Below are positions 11,465 through 22,221 of a stretch of DNA of 64,000 nucleotides, one piece after another. A model generated the notes under the pieces. That model saw only the letters and a list, made by a program, of their open reading frames with translations, was not told the origin of the DNA and did not search any database. The translations under genes were made by a program, and so were the position numbers. Every line of letters starts with the position of its first letter. Positions within the stretch are counted from its first letter, which is position 1. This DNA comes from Hymenopellis radicata (Eukaryota > Basidiomycota > Agaricomycetes > Agaricales > Physalacriaceae), in NCBI GenBank assembly GCA_015501595.1, contig JADNRX010000111.1:85794-149793 (forward strand), read 5' to 3'.

Positions 11465-12628
11465 TGCGGGTGATGTGGCTTCTCACTTCTTCATTATTTC
11501 ACCAATAATCGCGCTTGTATTGTATTGTTGTTGTCCTCCTGCCGTTCCAGAGGTGCCTTCATTCTGCTTAGGTTGACGCACCGTTTAGGAGGTATCTTCG
11601 TCTGCATACATACAACAACCTTGAAACCGCCTCGGACTACACCCATCAGCAAAGTCACCCTGCAACTTTTCGGGACTTTTCCGAACTTTTTGGGCTTTTT
11701 CCGTACAGAAAAGCCGACAAGTGACAAGTAGACCAGCCATGTCCCCGGAGGCCACAAGTTCAATTCCCCGTCGTCTCTCTCATCTTGGATCTTTTTCATT
11801 TCATGTTGTATGCGACATATAATCATGCATAGTATATTTATACCATAAAATGAGTATTCTAAGGATACGGGAGCCCACTGAGGCACGGTGCAGAGGCCCA
11901 TTTTTGCCCGACAAGCCCAAAAGTCCAAAAAGGCAACAAGTCGCAGGTCGTCTTGCTGATGGGCCGTGACAATATCTCTTCGTCAGGCTCTTCGCTACGT
12001 GGAGCGTCGTTTCCGATATCGTCTTGTCTGTTGTGGTCCCTCTCCTGGTGCTCACAACGTCTCTTGAAACCATCTCAGTGGTACCCGCTAGGGCTTTCTA
12101 CGCTCACAGCAGGTGTCCGCCGGGCGTTGTACGTCCTTGTAGCAGTGATTCCTAGCGTTCAGGCTGTCGGAGGCATCAAAAATCTTGGAGATGGGTGTGC
12201 AGCAGATCTGTCTGTGCAAGTCGTTATTTATGCTTGTGAACTCGAGTGCTTACCTGATTCTGTAGCTTGAGATTGTAATTCAAAGAGACAAATAAGTATA
12301 ACGAAAACGAATTGCTTGTGATATGGCAAGTTGGTAACTTTTTCATCCCCCTTCCGACACGAGTCTCTCGCGCCACATGCCATAGCCATCTTCCCTTTTC
12401 GTCCCGACCAGTGAGGAGAAAGTCGTTTTCCTACCTCGATCACATCTCGATCCTTCATTCCGACGAGCAGGATGAAAACCATTTCCTGCTCTCTAGGTTC
12501 AGACCAGGAATGAAGAGCGCTTTCGCATATGAATAGACGTCGGAAATTTCAAGTCAGTTTCTGTATATAATGCGATGAAAAAATGCAGTGATATAATTTA
12601 CAATGAGATGCCCAACTAGAGATACAAT
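11465..12628. other. Spacer between OMT-1 and MAD1
   Basis: Short frames on both strands without protein-like features. Contains a T/C-rich stretch around 11660-11710 and nothing else that I can name. Confidence 0.5.
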
Positions 12629-14765
12629 CTACTCTTCGACGAAGCCGCGTTGTTTCGCCGCCTCATAACACTCCAGCGTCATCGTAGCCATAAATCCAGG
12701 TATGCACGCCTCCGTCCCCACCCAATAGTCCATCGCATCTGATAGATCCTGTGGCCCCTCCTGACCTTCCGCCACCAGCCGGATCTGGCCCTCTCCCATC
12801 GACACGAACACATACGTCGCCTTCAAGTTGTACATGGACGTCACCCTAGTCTGCCCATTAGGATAAAAGGCCATCTTCACGCCCAACAGCGACTCTACCA
12901 CCTCTCTGAACTCCACCGATTTGTTACGGTATATTTGCTTAAGCCGTAGAAGCCGTTTTTCGCCTTGCTCTAGCTTTTCCTTGAGTTCGAGTTTTTCCTT
13001 GTTGACCAGATCGTAGCTCTCGCGCGGGACCATTCCACCGTCGTCAGTGGAGGGCGTGGAACCGACCTTGGCAAGGCGCTGAAGAAGCACCTCGTTCTCG
13101 TTCTGCAGACGCTGCACGACTTCCTCGCGAATGTCGACCCACTCTTGGAACGGGTTGTCGCGCAAAGTGAGGACGCGAACACCCGGAGGAACGTGCCGGC
13201 CACCAGCAATCTCGCCACTGAGGTCAAAGAGTTCCTGCTCGAGGGTGTCGATACGTTTAGCTTGCTCAACGCAATCTGCTTGAGATCGTTCAAGCGCTAT
13301 AGAGGAAATCAGCAGGTTGATCGACGGTGAAAAAATGTTCCTACCTGCTTCAAAAGCTTCTTTAGCATCCTTTGCCTCCTGTACCTCGGCTTGGGGAGCC
13401 ATGGCTCGCAGCCCATCCAGTTCAACGCTGAGGGCCGCGTTGGTCTGTTTATAGTCGGCTAGGAGGGTTTCGAGCTGCGTTACCCGTTCATCAGGGAGTC
13501 TTCTTGTTCCGCTTCGAAGCTTGCCTACATGATTTGTTAGAGGAGACAAATGTGATGAGTATTAACATACCACCAACGCCTTGAGGAAACCGACCTCCTT
13601 CTCCAACAATCCCACCTGTTGTTTCCTGCCCTCCAATGCCCTGACAATGCCTTGGAGATCCGAAATCTTTGACAAGGCATCAGCCTCACGCTGTTGCACC
13701 TCGGTTACTTCAGCCTCCTTTGTTCGTAAAAGGGCTTTAGTGGCGCCAACTTCTTCGAGGGCATGGGCGTGGGCAAGACGAAGATCCGTTACCTGTTGCG
13801 TTACAGATACAGGTATGCTCCCGGGACTGTGTTCTATGGATTTGTTTGCCCTGAAAGTGGAAATTAGGATTAAATAGGGCAAAAGATAATAACATACCAG
13901 TCCTCACGCTCCCGCCTCGACGCGTCTACCTGCCCCTCAAGCTCGGCTATGCGCCGACGAAGCTCTTCCATGCTACGTACCCGCCTCTCTAATGTCCGTT
14001 TCTCCTCCCGCAGAACATCTACATTGCCATTCCGCGCGAGCTCGGCCTTGAGTTTGGTATTCGCCGTCTCCAGTTGCCGCAGATAGTCTGCCTGGCGATG
14101 AAGCTCTTCCCTGATGACTTCCATGTTCTGGTCGTCCGGTGGTGGTCGAGTTTGCAGACCATCAAATTCGGCGTGCAGGGCATCCATGGCTCGGAGACGA
14201 TCGTCGGCCAGCGCTTTTGTCTGGGCCAGCTCGTCGGTCAACACCTCGACCTGTCGTGTAAGCTGATTGATCTGGGTACGCTGTGAGGCGCTGCTCTGTG
14301 TTGTTGACCGAGAAAGAGCAGATTGCGCTTCTTGCAGGTCTTCATGTTCATCTCTGAGTGTCATTAATGAAGTCCGTAGGCTGCGGAGTTCCGCGTTCAG
14401 CTTTTTCTGTAACAAATCGTCAACGAGATGTAGTTGACTGTGAATAAAGGACACACCTTTTCCTCTTCACGTTCAAGCCGCTCCATCTCCTTCTCTGCTC
14501 GCTCTTCCGCCTCTCGCTCGGAAAGCCATCGGCGGTCGCGCTCGAGGGTCGCAATGGCGATATCCTTCTCGCGTAGCTTCGATTCGAGTTCGACCTTGCT
14601 CGCCTGCAAAGTGACGACTTGGCGTTCCAGCGACGCGTGCGCGAATGTCGAGTTCAGTAACTGCCGCTTCCTTGCGGAAGGTTTTTGCTGGAGGTCGGCG
14701 GCGTTGGCATCGCGTTTGCTCGCCGTCATCGTGCGCGACAGCGACGACGAGCCTGCGCTCATCAT
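12629..14765 (-). CDS. mad1: Spindle assembly checkpoint protein MAD1
   Basis: Coiled-coil kinetochore and nuclear-envelope protein that binds MAD2 and templates its conversion to the closed form during the mitotic checkpoint. Five exons from ATG 14765 (MMSAGSSSLSRTMTASKRD) to stop 12629-12631, about 690 residues, close to the 650-720 usual for MAD1. The first two thirds are heptad-rich coiled coil (ERQVVTLQASKVELESKL; LTRQVEVLTDELAQTKAL). VRVLTLRDNPFQEW fits the MAD2-interaction motif (human KVLHMSLNP). RLLRLKQIYRNKSVEFREVV holds the RLK motif known to contact Bub1, and the C-terminal globular (RWD-like) domain follows (VKMAFYPNGQTRVTSMYNL). Introns, for example 14407-14456, join in frame and no break was seen. 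It is a housekeeping gene inside the wider locus and may mark a boundary between OMT-1 and the core. Confidence 0.92.
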
Positions 14766-15589
14766 ATTCGTCGTGGTGGTAGAAAGTCAAGAGGCGATGA
14801 CGCTATAACATCGCCAAACACGGACAACCGATGCACCCGAAAAGGAAATGGCGCGCCGTCACGCGACTGTCTTTGTTCGGATTCCTGCCTTGACCATCCT
14901 GTTGAATGTACGTGCTAAATAACAAAAGTACATCTACATGTGACATGAATCTGATCCCCCACAGACTACGCTTTGTCTGTCCCAAATAACGCGGATTCAA
15001 TTCGCTCGGAGCCCTACTACGTACCGGAGTCATAGCTGTTCCAGTTTCGCCTTGAACCCCTTGGAAAAAGGCATGAGTGACTACCGACTGTCGCCTACAC
15101 CTTCGGATTCCCAGGACAATGTTGCTTGCAGGATTCTTACCATGACCATGACATCTGCATGGACACACCTTCCTAACTGACCACTCCGTGTTCTCCACTG
15201 TCGGTGACTTACTGCGATTTCATTTACAATAGGCAACGGGCTGCGCCCTATGCTTCCTACTTTCATACTAAATCTCCCCCGTCTGCGTTGTCGTGCAGTA
15301 AATTCGGGCAGAGTTAGTCGTATAGCAACGTGGTAGGTCTTTCATCCGTTGACCTAGAAGCATCTGCTGTCCGAAACTTCTTCTATTACATCTTCCACTC
15401 ACCGACCTTGTCTAATCGATACCCAAGTGCATTCATTCGGGATCAAATCGCTCCACAGTACACGGTAATGTACTCCCCGACCTTCGTGTTCTCTTCTCTC
15501 AATCTCGTGCCGCTCGACAGTCGACTCGGATGCGACGGACGCGTACTTAAGGGATGGCATCTCATTGCTCTCATCCAGCGCTCTACACA
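14766..15589. other. Divergent promoter region of MAD1 (-) and the ML-domain gene (+)
   Basis: Contains no supported gene. It separates the two divergent start codons, so both promoters should lie here. Confidence 0.5.
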
Positions 15590-16310
15590 ATGCGACCTTC
15601 TCCCTGTCTCCTCGTCTATGCCCTCGTATTCTCGTCTCTGGCATATCTCGTTACCGGAGCGGCCGCCTTGGCCCTCGCCAACAACAGCTCCCTCACATGG
15701 AAAAACTGCGGTAGGGAACTTTCATGCCACCGCCCGTTCTTCGAGGCCTAACTCCGTTTCACGAAGGTGATCCTCGCAATGCCGTCAAATTCAAATCAGT
15801 CGAGATCTTCCCAGACCCTCCGATTCCTGGTAAAAGGTTGACAGTGAAAGTCGCTGTGGATATCTCGAATATCATAGAGGTGTGGGCTCCGCTGTCAGCA
15901 ATCACCTCGTCTCACATTCTTCTAGGAGGAGGCAACCGGAGTCCTCACCGTCAAACTTGAAGGCCACACAGTCATTGAGAATCCGTTTGAAATCTGCAAA
16001 GAGGCGTATGGTTCCTGTTTATTGGCGTGACAAATCACTTTCTGAGCATACTTATTACACTGCAGAAGGAACACCGACTTGACCGCCGAATGCCCCATCA
16101 AACCAGGCAAATACACCGTCAAACGAACTGTCACCCTTCCGAATGATATTCCTACGGGTTCGTGAGCAGCTTTTGTTGATGATACTGCTCAGCTCACCAC
16201 GTAATGTAGGCAAGTATACAATTACAGTGGTCGGCTACACAAAGGACGGCGAAGATCTGATGTGTCTAAGCCTAGGCGGTGAGATTACTAGGACAACCTG
16301 GGGCCTATGA
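15590..16310 (+). CDS. NPC2-like ML-domain lipid-binding protein (PG/PI transfer protein type)
   Basis: Small secreted or vacuolar lipid-binding protein with an immunoglobulin-like ML fold; fungal members bind sterols or phosphatidylglycerol/phosphatidylinositol. A signal peptide follows ATG 15590 (MRPSPCLLVYALVFSSLAYL). The mature part continues SLTWKNCG, then across intron 15711-15766 to DPRNAVKFKSVEIFPDPPIP, TGVLTVKLEGHTVIENPFEI, LTAECPIKPGKYTVKRTVTL and GKYTITVVGYTKDGEDLMCL. The cysteines (NCG, EIC, AEC, MCL) match the family pattern. Stop TGA 16308-16310, about 170 residues, normal for the family. An in-frame upstream ATG (15554) would lengthen the signal sequence. The third exon junction (donor near 16011) is weak and slightly uncertain. 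Confidence 0.88.
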
Positions 16311-17027
16311 CAGAGTCTCCTTAAACATTTCCAGTACTTACCGTCACTGCCTGTACTTGTCGAGATCGTTGTGATGTTTCATAAGAAGAATATGAAGCAC
16401 TCGTGTCACTTACACCTCGGCACTTTTCGATGGCCTTGTCGATCTTCAATAGGCTAATGCTAGGACCATGGTCTGTGGCGCTCTTAATTGAATTCGGGCT
16501 TTCTTGTAAAAGTTGATACGTAGACGCTGCTGTCGCACGCCACCTTTATCCTTCTGCTTTGGGGCGAGGTAGGGTCCCAGTGACAATCTACAATACGAAC
16601 AGACGAGGTGAAGTAAGGGTTCAAGACCGCCGTCTCGCTCTCTGACTCGCCACTTTCGCCACTTTCCTAGAACAGGCATCCGTGGCTCGCTACGCCTCCA
16701 AAGTCAGACACACTACCCACAACACAAGAGTAGAAAAGTAACGTATAGCAATCATCGCAGCAGACCCGCTCGGGCAGTAGCCGCTGACTCCGAGGGTAGA
16801 CTAGTCAGTGCATCAAACGCTGCTATCGCTGGAGCTGTAGCAATAACAGTTCTCCTTCTTTTCCAGAGAAGATTCATCTCATGACGGGCATTTTCCTCCT
16901 AGCGCTCGCAGCGCCCACGACGAGGGCGATGAATGCGGTGTGGAAGTGCATCTGTATTAAAGGCGTGAAGAAACGCGCACAAGTGCAAAAGGGAGTATTC
17001 GTACATGGGCACATAGAAAGTGGCGGG

Positions 17028-17125
17028 AAGCCTAGCGGGATCGACCGCTAGCGGGAACCGCTACCACGCTAGGCCCGCTAGGGTTACCGTTAGGCTCTCA
17101 TTAGGGTTACCGCTAGGACCAGGGT
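17028..17125. repeat. CCCGCTAGCGGG-type repeat cluster 1
   Basis: Dense run of CTAGCGGG, CCGCTAGCGGG, ACGCTAGG, CCCGCTAGGG and TTAGGGTTACCGCTAGG variants. The core GCTAGC is self-complementary. Units are irregularly spaced, not a clean tandem array. Confidence 0.8.
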
Positions 17126-17835
17126 AAGTGCGCGTTACCAGCGAACTCCTCGCTACACTCATTGTTGGCAATCTCTACATACTTTAACATGAATCTTGAC
17201 ACTTAATGTTGCCTCTGTATGATTTCCTCGTGTCTGGGTAAGTCGTCGTCACTTGTGTTAGTCCTCATGGTTTCGAGAATCACAAAAAGGGTGCCCGAAA
17301 CTTTGCGCGTCAAAAGCATGTCCGGCAACGAGGTTTCTGCACATTCGCGTCCACACAAGGCCCTTGATGAGTCGGGGAAGCGTAGATTCACCAAGGATGG
17401 CCAGAGGACCAAGTTACATCCGAGCCCGCATCGAATCACTGTACTGATTCTGCAGACTCAACGTTGACAACCAGTTCGAGAGCATATTGGAATATACACT
17501 GTGTATGGATTGGAGAAAATGAATGCAGTGACCAGAACATATGTGGTGACCGAAGAGTCTGCGCAGAGGATACCCAAAGTGTCCATGACACTGACTCCCG
17601 GTTGCCGAACGACGAACGGACAGGCGTGCTTTCATCCTACAAGTATCACAAGAGCTCGAGTGTCCTCCTGAATTTATATCTCTAAATACAGCCTTTAAAA
17701 TGCCTGCCAAAACCGAGTCAGACCAGTCCAGATCGTCTCAAATCGTACATACATCTTCAAACTCTTCATCTTCGACTCAGAAATGCTTGTGCGGGAGTTC
17801 TGACACGTTGAGCACGCTATCGGCAGATGTTGGTA

Positions 17836-18006
17836 CTCCCGCTATGAGATTCCCGCTAGCGATGAATCCCGTTAACTGTCTGTAACGGTTTCCCGCTAGC
17901 GGGTCCCGCTACCCCGCTACCCCGCTAGGTCTCGCGAGCGTCCCGCTAGCGGTCCCGTTAGCCCGCTAGGAGTCATCTCGCTAGCAAGTTATGGTTCCCG
18001 CTAGGC
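17836..18006. repeat. CCCGCTAGCGGG-type repeat cluster 2
   Basis: The richest cluster, with a perfect 12-bp palindrome CCCGCTAGCGGG at 17892-17903 followed by CCCGCTA units, GTCCCGCTAGCGG, CCCGTTAGCCCGCTAGG and TTCCCGCTAGG. Confidence 0.85.
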
Positions 18007-18594
18007 AAGACATATCTGTCACGCTCATTCAGATGCCTACTACAACTTCGAAATGCGGTTAAGGATACATCAGCCTGTTAGAAGCATTTCAGACACATCC
18101 ACATCGGCACTAATCTGGGGTTTCCCTACCGCTTGAGTCACAGTAAAGAGGAGGTCGACAGCCAGAATCCGTATCCTCTGTATGCTTGTCCAGTAAGTTA
18201 AAGTAACGGCCTCTCGCTGCTGAGTCCTTCTAGCGGTCGCGTCTCCTCACCATTTGCTTATGAGTATTCGACAATGCATAGTGCTCGGGGGAAACATATT
18301 GTCGCAGTATACTTAAGTTGGACATACAGCGAACGACTCGGAGTCAGAGAGATATATTGAGTCGTCAGTGAGCAAGGCCAGTGGCCATCGAAAGCACACC
18401 AAGTTCGCAGCGATCAGATAAATCATCGGTCCTCAACAGTGAAAATTTCCAGATACAAATGAGGCGCGAACAGTCCTAGAGTCCCGATAGACTCGGAGGA
18501 CACGTATAGATGATGAGGACGGCGTACACTACGTGAAGTGAAGATGAGGGGGTCGAGTGAGCAAAATAACGCTAAGTGAGTGTTGCTGTCACAG

Positions 18595-18674
18595 CGTTAC
18601 GACCGCTAGGACCAGAGTAATTCCCGCTACCCCGCTATCCGCCACTCCCGCGAGCACGCTAGGCTTCCCGCTAA
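18595..18674. repeat. CCCGCTAGCGGG-type repeat cluster 3
   Basis: Shorter, more degenerate run: ACCGCTAGGACC, TTCCCGCTACCCCGCTA, CACGCTAGGC, TTCCCGCTAAA. Same motif family as the clusters at 17.03 and 17.84 kb. Confidence 0.75.
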
Positions 18675-19840
18675 ATTCTCTGGGCCCTTCGTACATCACA
18701 GAGTAAGATAATTTGTCTGAAGGCTACTGTACCAAGCGAGATAGGGGACGATGGCGGAGCTCGCTTCTATGCTGCAGTTGATGAGTCTGATTCTCTATGG
18801 AGAAACGGAATTCGAGTCGTATGTTTGGGGTTGGGGTTGAGGAGCGATATCGTCCGGCGGAGAACTCAGAGTCTCCGTGCACCTCGCATACCTAGGATGG
18901 AGTACACAGCCATATTGGAGATTGGGGGTGTTCGATTTGGAGCGAGAGGCAGAAACATCAACGGTGGGTCGAAGCCAGTTTTTGTGCAGTACAAGGATCC
19001 TGTGCAAGTAACGGAGGTCATCGCGAATGAAAGCGAGTCCAGAAAAGAAAAGGTTGACACGGAAGACTTGAGATCCATATCGATGAAATGGAATGAACGA
19101 TTGGAGCCAGAGCACCACGCGCGGGGCCGCGTAGAACCTGGGATTTAACGAGATGTCGCCACCCTCGTGGGATTTCTGACGCCCCTCAACATGATCACCT
19201 GCCGTGGGGACGCAGTTGAATGCAGGACGCTCCAAAGTAAATGGTTGTTGGAAACTGCGCCGAAGACACGGAAAAGAGCACGCAAGAGTTTTCAGAAGTC
19301 CTACGCCCAACGTTTCAGCTACAAGCATGTGTAAGAGACATCATATAACCTCAAAGAAAGTCGCGATATGAGTACGACAAGATAGGTACCAGTCCTTTCG
19401 TCTAGACTCGGAAGCGGGAAATTTTCGTGATATGATGGGCTTCAAATGGGCTTGCAAGGCGAAGAGGAAAGGCGCGAATTGAGTTTGGCAGAACTTGAAA
19501 GGAATGGAGTCAACAACAGAGAACGGCTATCATCAAACATTTGAGACCATTCTTCGTTTGTGCTTCAACCACGCAGCCCCCATTCTGTACATCAATGACT
19601 GTTGCAAGCGGATCATCGATCCGCCGCCCTCAGAGTATCTCCTGCAGAAGCATTGATGTCAGTGTGGGCACAGAATCGTCCTCGGGCAAGCAAAACTAAT
19701 GACAAGTACAACAGTGTCAGGGTAAGTATTTACTAAGTAAGGAGTAGCTAAATTACAACAAGGATTCCATATATATAGAATTGCACAGAATAAATAAATG
19801 AGTAGTATCAGTGCCAGGTAGACGTTTGCACCTCACTGGG

Positions 19841-21434
19841 CTACAACCAAAAAGCAACACATCCGGAGTCAGCGATCATATCATGGAGATTTGGACGAAT
19901 GCCACGCACCTTCATGCCTCCATATCCACCTTCGTCAGGTTGATTGACCGCATCAGTCATTGTCGAGCTCTGCTTGATGATGCTAATCTCCGCAGCGAAG
20001 GTCGTTGTATCATCAAAGGATTCCTCCGGGTTTAAGCCAACGCAGAACGGTACAGCGGGTTGTCGGTTAGGCATACGATACGAAGGTAGACTGCTGTTTC
20101 CACTCGGGATGTGCGAACCCTTGCGCCTCGAGAGCGCGTTCCGGTTATTGAATGTGAGCAAGAGTGTGTTGGAGTAACTGCGGCGCGTCAGCATCAGCAC
20201 GGCAGACGAAGGGCGTGACTTACATCTTCCCGAGTACCATCGTAGGGCATATGAAGAACGTCCCCTTCTCATTTGTGGCGAAGAGCACGAGCGAGATGAC
20301 CGCGATAGCAGTCGACATCGCGTTTGTTTCAATTGTCATTCGCACAATACGCGACACCGCATCATTCGTTTGAGAATGCTGCCTGCTCTTGGCCTTGAGT
20401 AACTATCACGGAGTCAGCATCGCACTAATATGAAGGTGAAGGCCGATGAAACGCACTAGCACAGACATGACACTCGCAATGAGAACATCCGCCACCGCAT
20501 CGCCGATGAGCCACATCTAAATGTAAAGGTACGTGAATCAGATGCGCATCAACCGTAAGAGTTCCAAGAGGCCTTACGTAGACCAATAGTGTCTGGTTGT
20601 GCGCATGACCAGCTTGGATATCCTTGACAAGAATGATAGCCTGTGCACGGAACCATCAGCTTAATGAAAGGTACACATCAAGGGCACTGCTTACTCTAAC
20701 ACCTCCTACGAATCCGGACGCAGCCTGAACCAGTGCGACCTAGATAGAGTCCCCATGTTCAGCAACGGGACGCGAGGCGTAGCGGAAACGTGCATTTACC
20801 GTAGCAATAGTAGCCGACAGCCACCACACGGACCGCTTGATGATCCAAATGCGGTAGGAGAAGAATATCTGCACGACGAAAGCGATAACGGATCCCATGA
20901 TAGGCGTGTAAATTGGACTGATCCCTGGCTCCGCGATGATCAGCAGGTTCCCGAAGCCTCTGGCGAAAGAGTTGAACACGTCCACGCCGTTCATGATGGT
21001 CTGGGCTGTTTCAAAGGCAAACACGAAGTAGACTGATGGCTACATCAGCTTCTAGCTTTGCCGCAGACGAACGGGACGACAGCATACCCAGCCACTTGAT
21101 CTTCATATTGTCCTGTGGGAAAGACGTGTGGTAGATATCTGCAAGGCTGTCAGGACGTACAGGTGGATCGCGGGAAAAGCATCACTCACAGACTTGTAGC
21201 GCGAGGATTCCATAGAGCGTAAAGTTGAACAATGATCCAAGCAGCTTTCGGGGAAGCAGTCAGAAGTGTCGCGCAGCAACCCATCAAAGTGATCTACCTG
21301 TGGGCCAATGCTGCGGGGTGATGAATCAGATATGTGTGCGTTTACGCGTATATGAGAAGAGCTTACATGGACTCGATGTTATCAGGAATGGGAGGGAGAG
21401 TACCGGGAGGAAGAAGTGGGCCGGGGGCAGACAT
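19841..21434 (-). CDS. DUF6534-type seven-helix membrane protein A
   Basis: Basidiomycete-expanded integral membrane family of unknown function. Start ATG 21434 (MSAPGPLLPPGTLPPIPDNI), stop 19841-19843. Hydrophobic exons include ETAQTIMNGVDVFNSFARGF, a GISPIYTPIMGSVIAFVVQI segment and a WLIGDAVADVLIASVMSVL-like stretch. The diagnostic last exon begins at SNTLLLTFNNRNALSRRKG, followed by a soluble tail. Introns are short and GT-AG. Very similar to the protein at 25.9-27.5 kb, so the two are recent paralogues flanking a P450. Its role in the locus is unknown; transport or membrane organisation is only a guess. Confidence 0.8.
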
Positions 21435-22221
21435 TTCTGAGAGCTACAACACATCGGCCATCACGAGTGGATCCTTTTAAATACACTAAGCTCTGCGCCA
21501 CATTACTACCAATCCAGATTTGTACATCCCCAGACCATGAATAGCCTACCATCAGCGAAACCGGTTCCGCTTGGCCACCGGTTGTCTCAAGATATCCAGG
21601 TTTTGCAACAGATAGAAAACACGGAGGTGTTAAGTACGCTGATGATCACTGGTGTAGGAACAGATGCATATATCTGTCCACATCGCTTTTGCGATGCACA
21701 GCGAGTCGGAAGGGATTGCGAGGCACGTCGATCTGCTCCACAGAAGGAGATCACTGATGATGATGGTGCACCGGTCCAACCCCGCTCCCTTCGGTAGTAT
21801 TAGCATTAGCAGGAGAAGCGTTCAATCGATGTACCTCCCGTTAATTGTCAGAGGCACGACCCGGCTGAATCGTGGCAAGTCAAAGCTAAAATCAGTGCCC
21901 GGTACCTTCAGAACTCTCGAGGCACCGAGGAGCATCGAGATAGATGCCCAAAAGCACCTCCCCGGTACCCATGGGCATACCAGTTAATGGCGTTGGTACC
22001 TCCCCTATGCCATCATGATCAAGGCGAATCGTAGGATCAACTCTTCCTACACATCATAACTTCGAGGCTCATGCGAGTCGCGACGACTAGGGCTAGAAAC
22101 TCGATATGATGAATATCCAACTCATACATTATCAATATTACACAGGAATAGGTCCTACGAGAAGGTCATCAGGAACACATCAAAGACAGCTCGAAATGAA
22201 GCGCATACTCAAATGATCCCT
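21435..22221. other. Spacer between DUF6534-A start and P450-A stop
   Basis: Should include the DUF6534-A promoter. The open frames at 21537-21987 lack protein-like features. Confidence 0.5.

Larger units (their letters stand above)
16311..19840. other. Long gene-poor region containing palindromic repeat clusters
   Basis: About 3.5 kb without a convincing gene. Overlapping opposite frames at 18795-19328 lack domains and splice support. The notable content is three clusters of a GCTAGCGGG-related motif, listed separately. Confidence 0.6.

Noticed and set aside
12629..14765. MAD1 coiled coil as a myosin- or SMC-like protein
   Set aside because: The MAD2-binding motif, the RLK motif and the C-terminal TRVTSMYNL domain identify MAD1 specifically.
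17028..18674. CRISPR array or telomeric repeat
   Set aside because: Repeat units are irregular and degenerate without spacers of fixed length; the host is a fungus, and although TTAGGG occurs twice in cluster 1 it is not in tandem.
18795..19328. Overlapping open frames on both strands (about 177 and 107 codons)
   Set aside because: No domain, no splice partners, low-complexity composition, and the two frames contradict each other.
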